Below are positions 23,414 to 35,298 of a stretch of 64,000 nt of DNA, piece after piece. The first letter of the stretch is position 1, and the number at the start of each line of letters is the position of its first letter. Location: assembly GCA_916700875.1 (NCBI GenBank), contig CAKAKS010000068.1:32088127-32152126 (forward strand), read 5' to 3'. The notes beneath the pieces were generated by a model. It was not told the origin of the DNA. It made no database searches and saw nothing but the letters and a program-made list of their open reading frames with translations. A program made the position numbers and the translations under genes. Source of the stretch: Sebastes aleutianus. Taxonomy: Eukaryota; Chordata; Actinopteri; Perciformes; Sebastidae.

Positions 23414-24180
23414 TTTAAGTTATGTGTTAAACTTGCTAAATGCACAGCTTGTTACAGGACCTGCATCACATACTGGCACTTTGCACACACACAACAGGTG
23501 TGGTTGTATTCATACTTTCAGCTGGCTTTTGTAAAAGACTGTTTTAAGTCTATATTGCATATGAAAATATACAGTTTTACCCTCCACTACATCCTTTACC
23601 AATCTTAAACCCCCATCAATAAAACTCAAAGGTCACGCTGACTGACGGGTGATATGTGCTGTGTGTGTCTTCTGCCCATTCAGACCAGTCAGTTCTGTAG
23701 TTCGCTTGACACCGTGGCACCGATCCAATGTCCCAGTTTAGACTGTCATTGTATCCTTCAGCACTCCCCACACCCACACAGCCATACCACCAACCCCCCA
23801 CCCCGTAGTCCCAGAACCCTGCAGCTGCCCCGGGGAACCAGGCACCAAGGACAGTTATGTAACCAGGAACACTGTGAATCATTTATAATGATTCTATCTG
23901 AATCTCATGAGCAGAGTGTGCAAAAAGAAAATCAGATGGTTGAATACTTTTATGTGCTTAGTGCATACTAAATGGCATGATATTGAATTGAATACAGTTT
24001 TGAGTGTTTGTTTTTTTACTGATGTCTGTGTGAGGAAATGTTAGTAAAGTAGTTTTGCTCCATATGAGGCAACAGGATGAGAAGAGAAATTGTTTGCTGA
24101 TATGTGTTACGATTCGCATATGAGATTGTAGAGTTGGTGCAGATTGTGTGCATGCATCCACACACGCATACAGAAGGACG
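23414..24180. other. No gene or recognised repeat
   Basis: Intergenic sequence with a C-rich stretch at 23762-23835 (CACACCCACACAGCC, CCACCCCGTAG). Open frames on both strands are low-complexity and lack supporting signals. Confidence 0.4.
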
Positions 24181-24448
24181 GTCTGCAGGACAGATAATAA
24201 TGCACTATACTCACTTTTAACAGTCTCTTCTGCACTATATTCACCTTTTTAATAGTCGTGTATCACAGCTGTTACCCTGCACTATATTCAGTTTTAACAG
24301 TTTTCTTCATCTCCTTGTATTTTTATATCTGGTATATTTTTTTGTTCTTTGTACTACTAACTTTTTTACTGCCTTTTTACTAACATGTTTTTGCACTATG
24401 GAACTGTGATGCTGGAAACTTGAATTTCCCTCGGGATCAATAAAGTTA

Positions 24449-24495
<47 letters not shown>
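24181..24495 (+). mobile_element. LINE 3' end with (ATCT)n tail
   Basis: The words GTGATGCTGGAAACTTGAAT and TTTCCCTCGGGATCAATAAA, followed directly by (ATCT)n at 24449-24495, are the characteristic 3' terminus of abundant fish non-LTR retrotransposons, which end in short tandem repeats. Upstream is T-rich with repeated CTGCACTATATTCA words. No reverse transcriptase coding is present, so this is a 5'-truncated copy. Confidence 0.75.
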
Positions 24496-24929
24496 GGACG
24501 TGGAAACTTGTAACTTGCATTAAACACAACCTCTATGAAGCTGATATTGTGATTTTGTTGAGAAGGGAACTTTTTGGTATTTTTTGGGGGGATGCTTTGT
24601 GTCTACCATCTGAAGTTGTACGTATAGTTGATATTATGAATATAAATGTAGTGTATGTGTTTCTGTTAATGTGTTTTGATGCATCGTATGCATGAGGAAG
24701 AAGCACATATACATATAGGATGTTATGACATACAAGAAGTTTATGTAGTTTTGAAGCGTTCAAGATGACCTTCATCTAAACGGTAAACTGCTGTTTGTGA
24801 AGCTGCTTCTTGTTTGTGTTGTTTCTGTTCTAGTGCTGGTTTATATTAGTTATGCATCCTGATTCCTAGATAACATGTTAAGTAGTAAGGCAGTAAGTCA
24901 CTGATCATCATCATCATCATCATATGAAA

Positions 24930-25531
24930 CTAGAAAACATAAGGAATCAATCGGTACCAACCATGTCATACTAGCTTGTTGTGAAGGAGGATAAATAACG
25001 CTCCACATTTACGCTTAATTTTGGCGAGGACAAACTAGCATGGCCATTTTCAAAGGGGTCCCTTGACCTCTGACCTCAAGATATGTGAATGAAAATGGGT
25101 TCTATGGGTACCCACGAGTCTCCCCTTTACAGACCTGCCCACTTTATGATAATCACATGCAGTTTGGGGGCAGGTCATAGTCAAGTCAGCACACTGACAC
25201 ACTGACAGCTGTTGTTGCCTGTTGGGCTGCAGTTTGCCATGTTATGATTTGAGCATATTGTTTTATGCTAAATGCAGTACCTGTGAGGGTTTCTGGACAA
25301 TATCTGTCATTGTTTTGTGTCGTTAATTGATTTCCAATAATAAATATATACATACATTTGCATAAAGCAGCATATTTGCCCACTCCCATGTTGATAAGAC
25401 TATTAAATACTTCACAAATCTGCCTTTAAGGTACATTTTGAACAGATACAAAATTGATTAATTTGCAATTAATTGCAACTAACTATGGACAATCATGCGA
25501 TTAAATATTTTAATTGATTGACAGCCCTAAT
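24930..25531 (-). repeat. TAGGGCTGTCAA-family transposon copy, minus orientation
   Basis: It ends at 25531 with TTGACAGCCCTAA preceded by a diverged ATTAAATATTTTAATTG stretch. Internal blocks (CATGGCCATTTTCAAAGGGG, GGTACCCACGAGTCTCCCCT) recur inverted at 59490-60089 and in part at 44085-44300 and 62577-62715. It is a widespread vertebrate hAT-like family; this copy lacks one terminus. Confidence 0.7.
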
Positions 25532-26816
25532 TTATATATATAAATAGTACATACAGTATTTTATAAAGCTTGTATGAGCTGGCGTGCCGTCCAATGGCAC
25601 ATTCTTATTCACAGCAAAGGCCTTAGGGAGTAGTTGAGGGTTACATGTATTCACACATTCACACATGGGTGTTGCCAGGAACAGCTGGCAGTCTCAGCCA
25701 CCGACGGCTTCCACTGACGCACATTTGGCATTTTTCTTTCGACATTATACAGCATCCTATGACTCTGTAATTGTTCTTGTGGTTCCTGTACTGAGCGGGA
25801 ACACAGTGAAACCTGACGATGTAACAAGAAGATAATGACTTTTAGTTGTTTTTTGTTGGTGTTTATCATGAAACAGTATTTCAAAGACTTGACATTAGTG
25901 TTTTAAACTTAAGCTGATCACATCTTAACCCCACATGTAAAGACATAACTCAAAGAGAAGTGATTCGCTGGATCTCAGGAAGCAGCAGCAGCTTCTTTGG
26001 ATTCCTCCGATTTGACCTGAACTGACTGTTTCAGACATACAAGTCCGGAGCCAGAGCAAGACAGAAATCATGTTAACGGTTTGAGGAGCACTCCAAATAG
26101 ACCCAGGCATTTGTAAGACGACTCTGTCAACGTGAGCATGTTAAGTCTGTCACACAGTGAAAAGTGCTGGATTGGAATGAGCGGGGCTGAATGAGAAGGA
26201 GGGACGGGCTTTTGGCCAATGAGACGTGACGTTGTGTGTTTGGTTGTACACAACATTCAATAAATGTTTCACTATTTTCTTTGTTTCGTTCCAGCTTTAT
26301 ATCCAAAATATGTTTATGCTGTGATTAGCTTTACCAGATATGGAGGAAACATAATTGCTGTCTGGGATATCATGGCACTGGCACTATATGTCCCACGTGG
26401 AGTTAGGTTTAGGTTACTAAAAACACTGTAGTCTTATTGAAAAAGTACTGACCATTTATTGAAAAACTCACCCTTGACTGTAAAGGCACCAATTTTACAC
26501 ATCAAAGTTTACAGATGTTGGGGAATACTATATGTGAACAAGTTGTATAAAGCCTTTTAGTGTCTGCAGAATAAAATTGGTTGTCATTGTAAACTACAGA
26601 TACGTAGAATCAGATCATCACGCGGTGCACAGCTTAAAGGGTTGTGTTCTCATAGTGGTGAAATATGTTGGCCGTGTTCTGTCGGCCCGTTCTCATTTGC
26701 AGGGCGTCAAATACTGACGCTTTGTCACGGCCGTTAGTGTTCGATACGGCTGCACAAGGCACGCTTTAGCGCCGGTATGAGACACACCGGGCTTTCCATT
26801 AACTACAATATAACAG
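25532..26816. other. No gene seen
   Basis: Intergenic AT-rich DNA. No exon-like frame with splice signals and no clear repeat termini were recognised. Confidence 0.4.
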
Positions 26817-27350
26817 TTAACGCTCTGAGAAAGTGCTGTGGTGACGTAGTTTAAAGAGCGAAAGAGACACACAGGATGGGTAGGAGGGGAGGTAGATGGG
26901 TCCAACAAGACAAGGTTTTCATCCAGGAGACCGCTGTTAGTGACACGTGTGTTAAAGGGACTGTTTGTAACTTTTTAAGCGTATAAATGTACCGGGTCGG
27001 GACACATGCGCGCTCGCATATGCTCGCTCGGGTGTGGCCGGAGCCTCGTCTCCTCTGACTGCTCGCCTTCACTTGACAGCTCCGTGTCAACCCTCATCAG
27101 CAGCATCTCATTTGTGATTGGATGAACATGACTTCTTTATCACTTTATCTCATCATCATTGGAAACTCTGAAGCAACAGGCTCTCTATCAACTAATCTAT
27201 GTCCTTTGGACGGAACTAAAGCCACTGAGGCTGTCGTGTCTTCAAACACTGATTATTGAGAGATATGGGGAAACCAGCAGCAAGAGGTGTGTGTGTGATG
27301 GGAGAGAGAAGAGCATAAATAAATATAATACAATATACAAAATAAGTAAA
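26817..27350. mobile_element. Repeat segment carrying a truncated TTAAAGGGACTG element
   Basis: 26817-26956 is about 140 bp of a repeat also found at 28728-28869 (AACGCT, TGACGTAGTTTAAAGAGCG, GACACGTGTGTTAA). At its TTAA (26953) it switches into TTAAAGGGACTGTTTGTAAC, the terminus of the element at 27878. That element continues through ACTTGACAGCTCCGTGTCAA to about 27350 without reaching its right end. The part at 27080-27347 is nearly identical, in inverted orientation, to the DNA just upstream of both Ig genes. Confidence 0.7.
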
Positions 27351-27825
27351 TAAATGTATCCCCTTAGCGTAATTAACCAGAAATATGGCTTGTTAGTTAC
27401 GTTAAAAACCGTTAGCGAGTTACACGCTACCTTCCACTTGTTGCGTAGCAACCAGAATAACTCAGATGAGCAGTCGGATATCAGTCTCCGTTGATCCGTT
27501 GGAGTAGCAGCTCTCTCGGTTAACAGCTTCATCATATGTAATGTTGACTTCCTCTAGAAACAGTTCATGACGGCCCCGTTAACTTAGTATTTTACCGCTG
27601 ATAGCGGTGGCAGCCAACAGGCTCTGCGTTGTGTTTGATTGTAGACCAACGGCTGACGGTTAACGGTTCACTCCAATGAACCACAGACAGCTCCGATGTC
27701 CATTCAACACATATTTATTTAGCTTACAAGCACTTCGGGACACACGTTCACCTGGGAGATACCAGCCCGGTCTCTAGATTATATATTATACATAGACTAT
27801 ACATTAATATTCACACATTAAAAGG

Positions 27826-27877
27826 TCCTGTATTGTAAAAAGTGTGATTTTCATGTCTTTTATATTATAAAACAGGT
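27826..27877. mobile_element. Left end of a TTAAAGGTCCCAT element, broken by another MITE
   Basis: AAAAGGTCCTGTATTGTAAA through TATTATAAAACAGG matches the first about 50 bp of the 520-bp element at 38379-38898. It stops exactly where that element has a TTAA (GGTTTAAGTGC), and the next MITE begins there. Confidence 0.7.
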
Positions 27878-28731
27878 TTAAAGGGACTGTTTGTAACTTT
27901 TTAAGCGTATAAATCTACCGGGTCGGTTTTCCAGGCGCGCTCTCGCATATGCGCGTTCACATGTGGCTGCGCTGTCCAGACTTCCTGTGGACACGTACCA
28001 TAAGACTCCAACACAAACTACACGAAAGCACCAAAACCTCTTGGTTGTATCTAGTGAAGCCCGTCTTGCAAAACAGTGTTGGCGGCGGTCGTAGTACGCG
28101 GGGGAGACCGTAGCTTTGGTCTCCAGGACCGGAGTCTCTGCTCCTCTGCCTGCCTGCCTTCACTCACACACCGCGCTCGTTCTCGCTCCACCTCTAGACG
28201 TGCATGCACGCTCACTCCACACTGCAGAAGAGTTAGTTTAGCTCTGAGAATATCTAGTGAATGTACAGTGGACGTTTGTGCAGAAATAAATGCTGCAGCT
28301 CCTCCAGACCAACAGAGGTTTCCCGTGTCTTGTGAAGCGACGGGGCTCTGCAGCTCTGCAGAGAGAAACGTTGTCGCCTCGTTACCAACCGGTGCCGGTG
28401 TCTCCCTGCTCTCTCCGACTGCAGGCGGAGACGAGACGTTACTCTCTGCAGAGCTCCGCGTGTTTCAGAGCCCCGGAAAAGCCAACACTAGGATCAGCAG
28501 TGATTCATGGAGAGACCTTCGTCTGGTCAGCTAACATTACTGCCAAGCAGCTGAAATATAGAGTGATATTGTGGTTTTAGCTGACGTGTGTCGCCTCACT
28601 GTTTTGAGCGATGCTCGTTCATGTCTATCTAGAGCGAGCAAGCACGAGCCCGACGCTGACTTTCGTTGATTTAACGGCCACAGGTGTCGCTGTTAACAAG
28701 CAATTCTGAAAGTTACAAATAGTCCCTTTAA
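27878..28731. mobile_element. 854-bp TTAA-ended non-autonomous transposon
   Basis: The ends TTAAAGGGACTGTTTGTAAC and, inverted, GTTACAAATAGTCCCTTTAA define a full-length copy. The interior is CpG-rich (28080-28480) with long open frames but no transposase motif or conservation; they are probably chance frames in GC-rich DNA. The same left end is found at 26953. Confidence 0.8.
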
Positions 28732-29044
28732 CGCTTTGAGAAAGTGCTGTGGTGACGTAGTTTAAAGAGCGAAAGAGACACACAGGATGGGTAGGAGAGG
28801 AGGTGGACGGGTCCAACAAGACAAGGTTTTCATCCAGGACACCGCTGTTTGTGACACGTGTGTTAAGATTCACTTTCACGTTACAATCAGCTGTTCATTT
28901 GTGTCCTGTGTTCACAACGTTCAGTTTCATTTTCACTGCACAAACGTAGTCATTTTAAGCCCGACCATGATGTTTTTTCCTAAACCTAACTATAGGGGTT
29001 TTGTTGCCGAAACCTAAGCAAGTGTTTTTGTTTAATTCACAACA

Positions 29045-29496
29045 TTAAAGGGAGGGTGAGAAGCTAGCAGGAGTACATCAGATTTTTAAAAATGATCCAA
29101 CCGACCAACCAACTCTTTTCCAATGAAAGTAGCAGAACCAGCTCCAAAAGTATCTTAATCTAGAGAGAAAGTCACCAAGTCGGCAACACTGACAGTCCGT
29201 CCCTTCAGGCCTCCATCCAAAGCCACTCCCCCAAAATCATACCGAATGTAAACAACAAACAAGGCTATTCTTAGTGCTCACAGCTGTCAAGCTAGCAGCT
29301 TGTAGAAGACTCTGGTGATGCAATGAGTGCACAGGCAGAGTGCACGCAGGCAGGCATATATCTGTAGGTAACCCGTCCAATCATTACATTCGACCCGAAT
29401 TAAATGATTGGACGGGTTTATTACAGTCCTCACAGTCCACAGATACAACTAAGATAACACAAAATGTTTTAAAATCTTTATGAACCCTGCCTTTAA
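29045..29496. mobile_element. 452-bp TTAA-ended MITE with internal hairpin
   Basis: The termini are TTAAAGGGAGGGT and, inverted, ACCCTGCCTTTAA. Inside, 29370-29418 forms a hairpin: CCCGTCCAATCATT pairs with AATGATTGGACGGG around a short loop. No coding capacity. Confidence 0.7.
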
Positions 29497-31905
29497 GCAT
29501 GAGTTTACTGCATCCGAAAGTGACGCCAAGGGGGCGTTTCAAAGCGTCAGTATGTGACGAGTTGGGATGAGAACATGTTGGTTGTGTGTATCTGCACTGA
29601 GCAACACTATATTTCAATTCAAAGTCATTTATCTTAGTTTTGGTTAATAGTTTTTCATTTCTGTGATTTGTTTTGTGTGTATTTTGTAAAGGAGGCGGTG
29701 GTGGAGAGCGTACACTGAAACATGAGCTACCTGAGTAACTGAGTGGGTCGGGGGTGGTGGCGGTTTGAAGAACCGTGGATTTCTATCTTTAGTGCCGCCT
29801 CACCAGGTCCTCCCATCTCCAATACCAGTTCACCCGATTGAATTGCATCGACTCAGCTGTCAGTGAAGTCTGTCCCTCCTTCCATCCCTCCGACCATTCA
29901 TCTGTTTATCCACCTTCACTTGACAGAACTTACATTTCTTTACCAAAGCAGCAGGACGGATGAGAAGGAGACAGAGTAATGGACACAGAGCAGTAAACAG
30001 TTGGGATTTAACCCATGACTATCAGTTTCACGTTGATCTTCTCACATACTTGACTTTATGTCTCATGTCTTCACTGCTGTCACAAGTGAAAGGGCCCTCA
30101 AACATTCTCGTAGTTCTATTAAAAGAAAATATATCATGCATGACACGCTTTGTATGTGTGTGTGTGTGCCATTGTTCCCATTCATTCTATATGTCATTCA
30201 TTTCTAATTTTACATTAATGGGAGACAGCTGTAACGTTTTAAAGCTGCACTTCTCTGATGTGTGTTGCATGATTATTTGATCATGTGTCTACGTGCATCA
30301 CCTCCTGCGTTCTTTTGTTAGTCCCTGTCTGTGTGCATGTCTGTATATATTTACACACACACATATCTGACTGCAGAGCGTACCGTCATGTCTTCCTGCT
30401 GTCGGCTGTGTGTTGGGCGTCAGCAGTAGTGTTGTATTGCCAGTGTGAATTCCCAACGCCGTCTAATCTCAGCATTGATCTAATTTTCTGCGCAGCTTTG
30501 AAACCAACTCACACACGCTCACAAAAGACACATTAATAAATTGCACGCAGCAACCCTTCTGTCAAGAATCAGATCTTTAGTGTATTTATGTGTGAATAAA
30601 AAACAGTGTAGATAAATAATTAAGGATGCACAGTGAAGATATTTTTAGTGTTGACATTGTAATGATAGGCAAGGCTGCTAATGTGTCCTCAGAGTGGGAC
30701 GCTGCAGCTCTGCAACTGCGAGGTGACAGCAAAATGAAATATATACGATATATTCAATTAATAGTCAGCTGGCTCGTTAGTCTGGTGTGTGTGTGTGAAG
30801 ACAAAGTCCATTGGATTTGGCTACGGTCGGAAAACATAGACTGTATAGCTGTCTGACGGCAAGGTAAACCTTTTTTTAGGTGTCTAAAATGTCTTTTTTT
30901 AGGTGTCTAAAATGTGTTTAGCTGCTGTCGCCGTCAACAGCGGTACATTGCTTTACTCCCGTGCTGGTACTCCTGTCTGTTTCTCCAAACTGGTGGCGTG
31001 CCGACCGTCATCTACTGTAGGTAATACACTGACTATGGATCAGTACCTCATACAACCCCACTTGAACAACTATCCCTTTAAAGTCCTAGTTAATGAGGCA
31101 ATAATACTGTACTTAAGAACAAAGACTTAACAGTTATTATAAAGGTCAGTGAGGTTTATAAGAGATTTAACAAGGCTTAGCTTTTCACTCCGGAGATTTT
31201 ACATTAAAGCAGTTTTTGTCCCCTCTGGTCTTCAGTCTAGACAAACTAAAACACTACTAGAATACAGTTAATATTTGGCAAAAGACATAACAAGAAAATG
31301 TACGTCAGGACCTAGAAAACAACCAAAATAGAATATATAATTGAGAGGCTAAACCACAGAGATAAGTGGTTCAGTCCTGTGCTTAACTTCACAGAAACAC
31401 AGTAGTAGTGTGCTCCTAAAGGGAATATAAATATTTCCACTGCAACAGATGAACAAATAAAGTGGTTTCTATTTTCTGCTCAGAGGTCAGAGGTTGAGGA
31501 AAGAATGAACATATGTGGTGGTCCTGCATAGTTTAATGACACTATGTGAGGAATCCAAGTCCCAGTGGAGACCCAGCAAGGAGTTTCATTCGTATTTCAA
31601 ATAGCAAATGTTTCTTCTCTTTAGTGTTTATGTTCACACAGAACCACTTTATATATCTCTTTATAGAACTTTGTAGATAGGTCTCATATCATTATATTTG
31701 TATATACTGTATTTCTTAACCTGTATTCATTTAAAACAAATTATACTTTTATTGCAATCAACTCGTGAAATAGTACATCCACAGAAAACATATATATATA
31801 TATATATATTGTATTTTATACACCCAGAGGTACAAAAAAATATGTGTATTTATGTTTATATTATGATCTTTTTTTGCTGATTGTTCATGTATATTTGAAA
31901 ATATA

Positions 31906-31943
<38 letters not shown>

Positions 31944-34182
31944 TTATTTTTATTATTTATTACTTTTTATTTATTATTTTTAATTATTAATGTTTTGATT
32001 TTATTTTTTATTTGTTTTTAAAAAATGTGTCTTTATTTTTCTGGGGGCATGTGACATGCACATAGAAAAATAAATTGGATTATTTTGATCTTACATTCAT
32101 TCATAATAATTAATTTAAATCATTCTTAAATCCTGTGTCATGAAAAATAGAAAATTTCATGAAGTTGCACAATTAATCTTCTACTACTTCAGCTTTAAAT
32201 TAATAAACTTGCACTTAATGCAGACACATTATCAAACCTTAAAACATTTTTTTTTTGTATTGAAATGTGTCCATAGCACCGAGTACTAATGCAAGGTCAA
32301 ATGGTCGAAAGGTCGTCATCTTTTGATCAGTTAATTCCTGATTTATATCATTATGTTAGACTGTATTTTGTAATATTTCAGGTGAAGTGCTGTTAGGAGA
32401 AGTCTGGGTTTTGTAGAAAAAAACATGTTTAGGTATTGTGGTAGTACTGAGTAGTTCTTCTTCTTCTTGTTCTTCTTCTTCTCAGATTTCCTGTCGAGTC
32501 GTATTACAAAGTATTCATACCTGTGTCTAAATTCACTGATTTCTCATTCAGGTACTTGACTTTTATCTCACGTTTCTGGGTGAGCCGAGGGGAGAATGTG
32601 TAGAAAGGATTTACTCACCTAAAAACTCACTTTCCCATAATCCTCCTCTCCCTTCCCTTGCCACACTGCCTCAGCTGCATGTAATTAGGACTTATTGACT
32701 CAGTTTGTCTAAAGAGCAGTTTGTTTCTGCCACCAGCAGTCCTCCACTGGGTTTTATGACAAATGTAAGTGACCGTTTACAGTTTGAATTAATGGTTATT
32801 TGAATATCTGAGTGTTATTGCCGTCATCAGCTGGTGGCCCATCTGTTTTTGCTGACATTTCAGTGGCAAGACTGCAGCACTTGTCTCCTGTGGGTATATG
32901 GACAGGACAGATAACCTGTTTCATTGAGTGTCTGTACAACAAAGCCCTGTGTGTGGCTCGTTAGTGAGGCTTGAGACCAAAAACATGTTTGTTATAGTGT
33001 CAAAAACTGTCAAGTTGGAACCCAAATGATTTAGATTCATCATTTCTGATTTAAATCAGAACAACATTGAATGCTACATACGTAGAGTGTGTGAATTTAT
33101 TTAGTTCGGATTCACCAAAGTCTCACAATAACACAAATAAACTAACCGATCGAGGCAGCGGTAGACCAGCAACTCCTTTGTTCTGCAAGGTAAAATCACA
33201 GGTTTTTTCAATGGAGTCTGGTGGCTTTGGCGAGAGCATAGATGGAGACTACGACTTCAGTTACCTGTCGGAAAGGGCTGTCTGACGGCAAGGTAAAATG
33301 GTGAAAATTTTCTAAATATAGCGTACACTTAACTGATATTTTTAGGTGTCTAAAATGCGTTTTGCTGCTGCCGGTGTCACATTCAAGCTGTTCTGATTTG
33401 GGGAGTGACTTTTTCAAACTTCCCATATACCCGATCATTTGACCTCCTGACCCTGAGTCCTGACCCGTATGGGTGAATACGTGGTGAGCAGCAGGTATTG
33501 GAGGGTTGTTAGTAGGAAGCACGGAGGCCTGGAGGAGTTTCCCCGGGGACCGGTGACCTTATATGGCCGGGCCCCTGCCTGCACGCCCACCAACAGTCAG
33601 TTGCTGGTGCTTCTCTGCCCACCTGACAGCTGAGCCGTCCATCAACCTGCTCATATAACTGTCTCACACACACACTCTGCTGATCGGTCCTGTGTCCCTC
33701 TCTCTCTGGATTTTTATTTGATTTGATTTAAAAGTGGAGTTTTTGTATCGTACCTCCACTCTGGGAATCTGACTGAATATGTTTCAAAGTGTATGGAAAG
33801 TATAATTTTAGTCTAACTCTATGGTCATTAGCGTGAGCAGCATGCTAGACCTATGAGTGATTGGATAAAGGAAAGAGCGCCATCTATAGAAACTCAAGTG
33901 TCACCAACAAGGCCTACAGGGTTCAGGCCCAGGGGCCCTTAGGGGTCAGGGGGCCGCTGGTCCAGAGGTCACAGATACAAGTAGGATGACCTGAGTGTTT
34001 TGTTTTTGTTGTTGTTTGTGCTCCTGACCCTGATCAGAGTCTTTTAATATTGAGTATCTGCAAACCAAACCCAGTGGTGGAGGAGGAAGTATTCAGATCA
34101 TTTACATGAGTAAAAGTAGTGATGCAATACTATAAAAATACCCCATTACAAGTAAAAGTCCTGCATGTACATCTTAATGTAC
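29497..34182. other. Long gene-free stretch
   Basis: No exon was recognised. It contains a segment duplicated within the stretch (GTCTGACGGCAAGGTAAA and TTTTTAGGTGTCTAAAATG at 30849-30915 and 33282-33358), (AT)n at 31790-31809, (ATT)n at 31909-31944 within a very T-rich region to 32040, and a TTC-rich run near 32457-32482. Confidence 0.5.
31909..31944. repeat. (ATT)n microsatellite
   Basis: Uninterrupted ATT/TTA trinucleotide run followed by a T/A-only tract to about 32010. Confidence 0.9.
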
Positions 34183-34389
34183 TTAAAGGAACAGTGTGTA
34201 ACATTTCAGGGGATCTATTAGCAGAAATGGAATATAATATTCATCAACTATGTTTTCATTAGTGTATAATCAGCTGAAACTAAGAATCGTGTTTTCATTA
34301 ATGAGTCCTTCATATCTACATAGAGAGCGAGTCCTCTTCACGGAGTCCGCAGTGCAGTATCTGTTATCAGTTTAATATCTGATACGTCC
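34183..34389. repeat. Truncated TTAAAGGAACAGTGTG element beside duplication A
   Basis: The left terminus TTAAAGGAACAGTGTGTAAC is the same family as 5435 and 58544. It ends abruptly where the segmental duplication begins, with no right terminus. Confidence 0.6.
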
Positions 34390-34974
34390 CTTTAGCAGTT
34401 TGAGTTAGACAAATAAAGTGTTTATTCAGAGTCAATTTATTTATTTATTCCAGTCTTTTTAGTACCAATTTCACACTTTGTGTTAGTATCTCTCTGCCAC
34501 GGCGAAGACAGGAAACACTATCTGTGGAAGTGCAAAGAGGGAACTTATTAATACTAAAAAAATATATAACTCAATAAATACCAACTTGATATCTCAGACT
34601 GTTGATGCATCAAATCAACTTAACAGTTGAACTTTGGATGTATTTTTGCACAGAACAAAGACTGTGGATTTGGTCCCCTGTCACTTACATTGGAATTGCT
34701 CAGAGGTCAATTAACCAAAACAAAAATACATTCACAAACCTACAGATTATACAAGCAAACAGATATGTAATGAATAATGAACAGCGAGCGGGTCGTTATT
34801 GTGAAATGAACCCCAACAGGGAAGCGAAGCGGAGGTCATGTTGTCATGTTGGTTGTTACAGGAAACGAGAGAGGTGGACATTTTTCATTTAAATTAACTT
34901 GAGACTTGGGATTTAATACGAAAACCTAGAGAGATTCACTCTAAAGTCGTAGTCTTTACTACCCCACTTTTAGA

Positions 34975-35242
34975 TTTTTTAAATATTGTATTATATTTAT
35001 TTATGCTCTTCTCTCTCCCATCACACACACACCTCTTGCTGCTGGTTTCCCCATATCTCTCAATAATCAGTGTTTGAAGACACGACAGCCTCAGTGGTTT
35101 TAGTTCCGTCCAAAGGACATAGATTAGTTGATAGAGAGCCTGTTGCTTCAGAGTTTCCAATGATGATGAGATAAAGTTATAAAGAAGTCATGTTCATCCA
35201 ATCACAAATGAGATGCTGCTGATGAGGGTTGACACGGAGCTT
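34975..35242 (-). mobile_element. TE-derived segment immediately upstream of Ig gene A
   Basis: The reverse complement matches 27080-27347 almost base for base and stops at CACGGAGCTTA (35242), only about 56 bp before the Ig start codon. At the other locus it is internal to the TTAAAGGGACTG element, so the promoter and 5' UTR region of the Ig gene appears to be transposon sequence. A 64-residue frame (METLKQQALYQLIYVLWTEL...) is present in all three copies only because the DNA is nearly identical. Confidence 0.75.
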
Positions 35243-35298
35243 ATGAGGTGAGTTGTGTCGGTGTTTGCGCAACACTCACAAGCAGACGTCCGAGCAGA

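Noticed and set aside
27159..27353. METLKQQ... open frame present three times (also 34936-35160 and 46738-46962, minus)
   Set aside because: The identical peptides reflect near-identical repeat DNA, not demonstrated selection; the frame ends in repeat sequence and has no recognisable motif.
28076..28534. 152-residue open frame on the plus strand
   Set aside because: It lies wholly inside the 854-bp TTAA-ended element, in CpG-rich DNA, with no domain and overlapping frames in other phases.
35248..35298. Upstream in-frame start giving a 17-residue extension of Ig copy A
   Set aside because: It would place MSCVGVCATLTSRRPSR before a perfect signal peptide; the internal ATG at 35299 is the better start.
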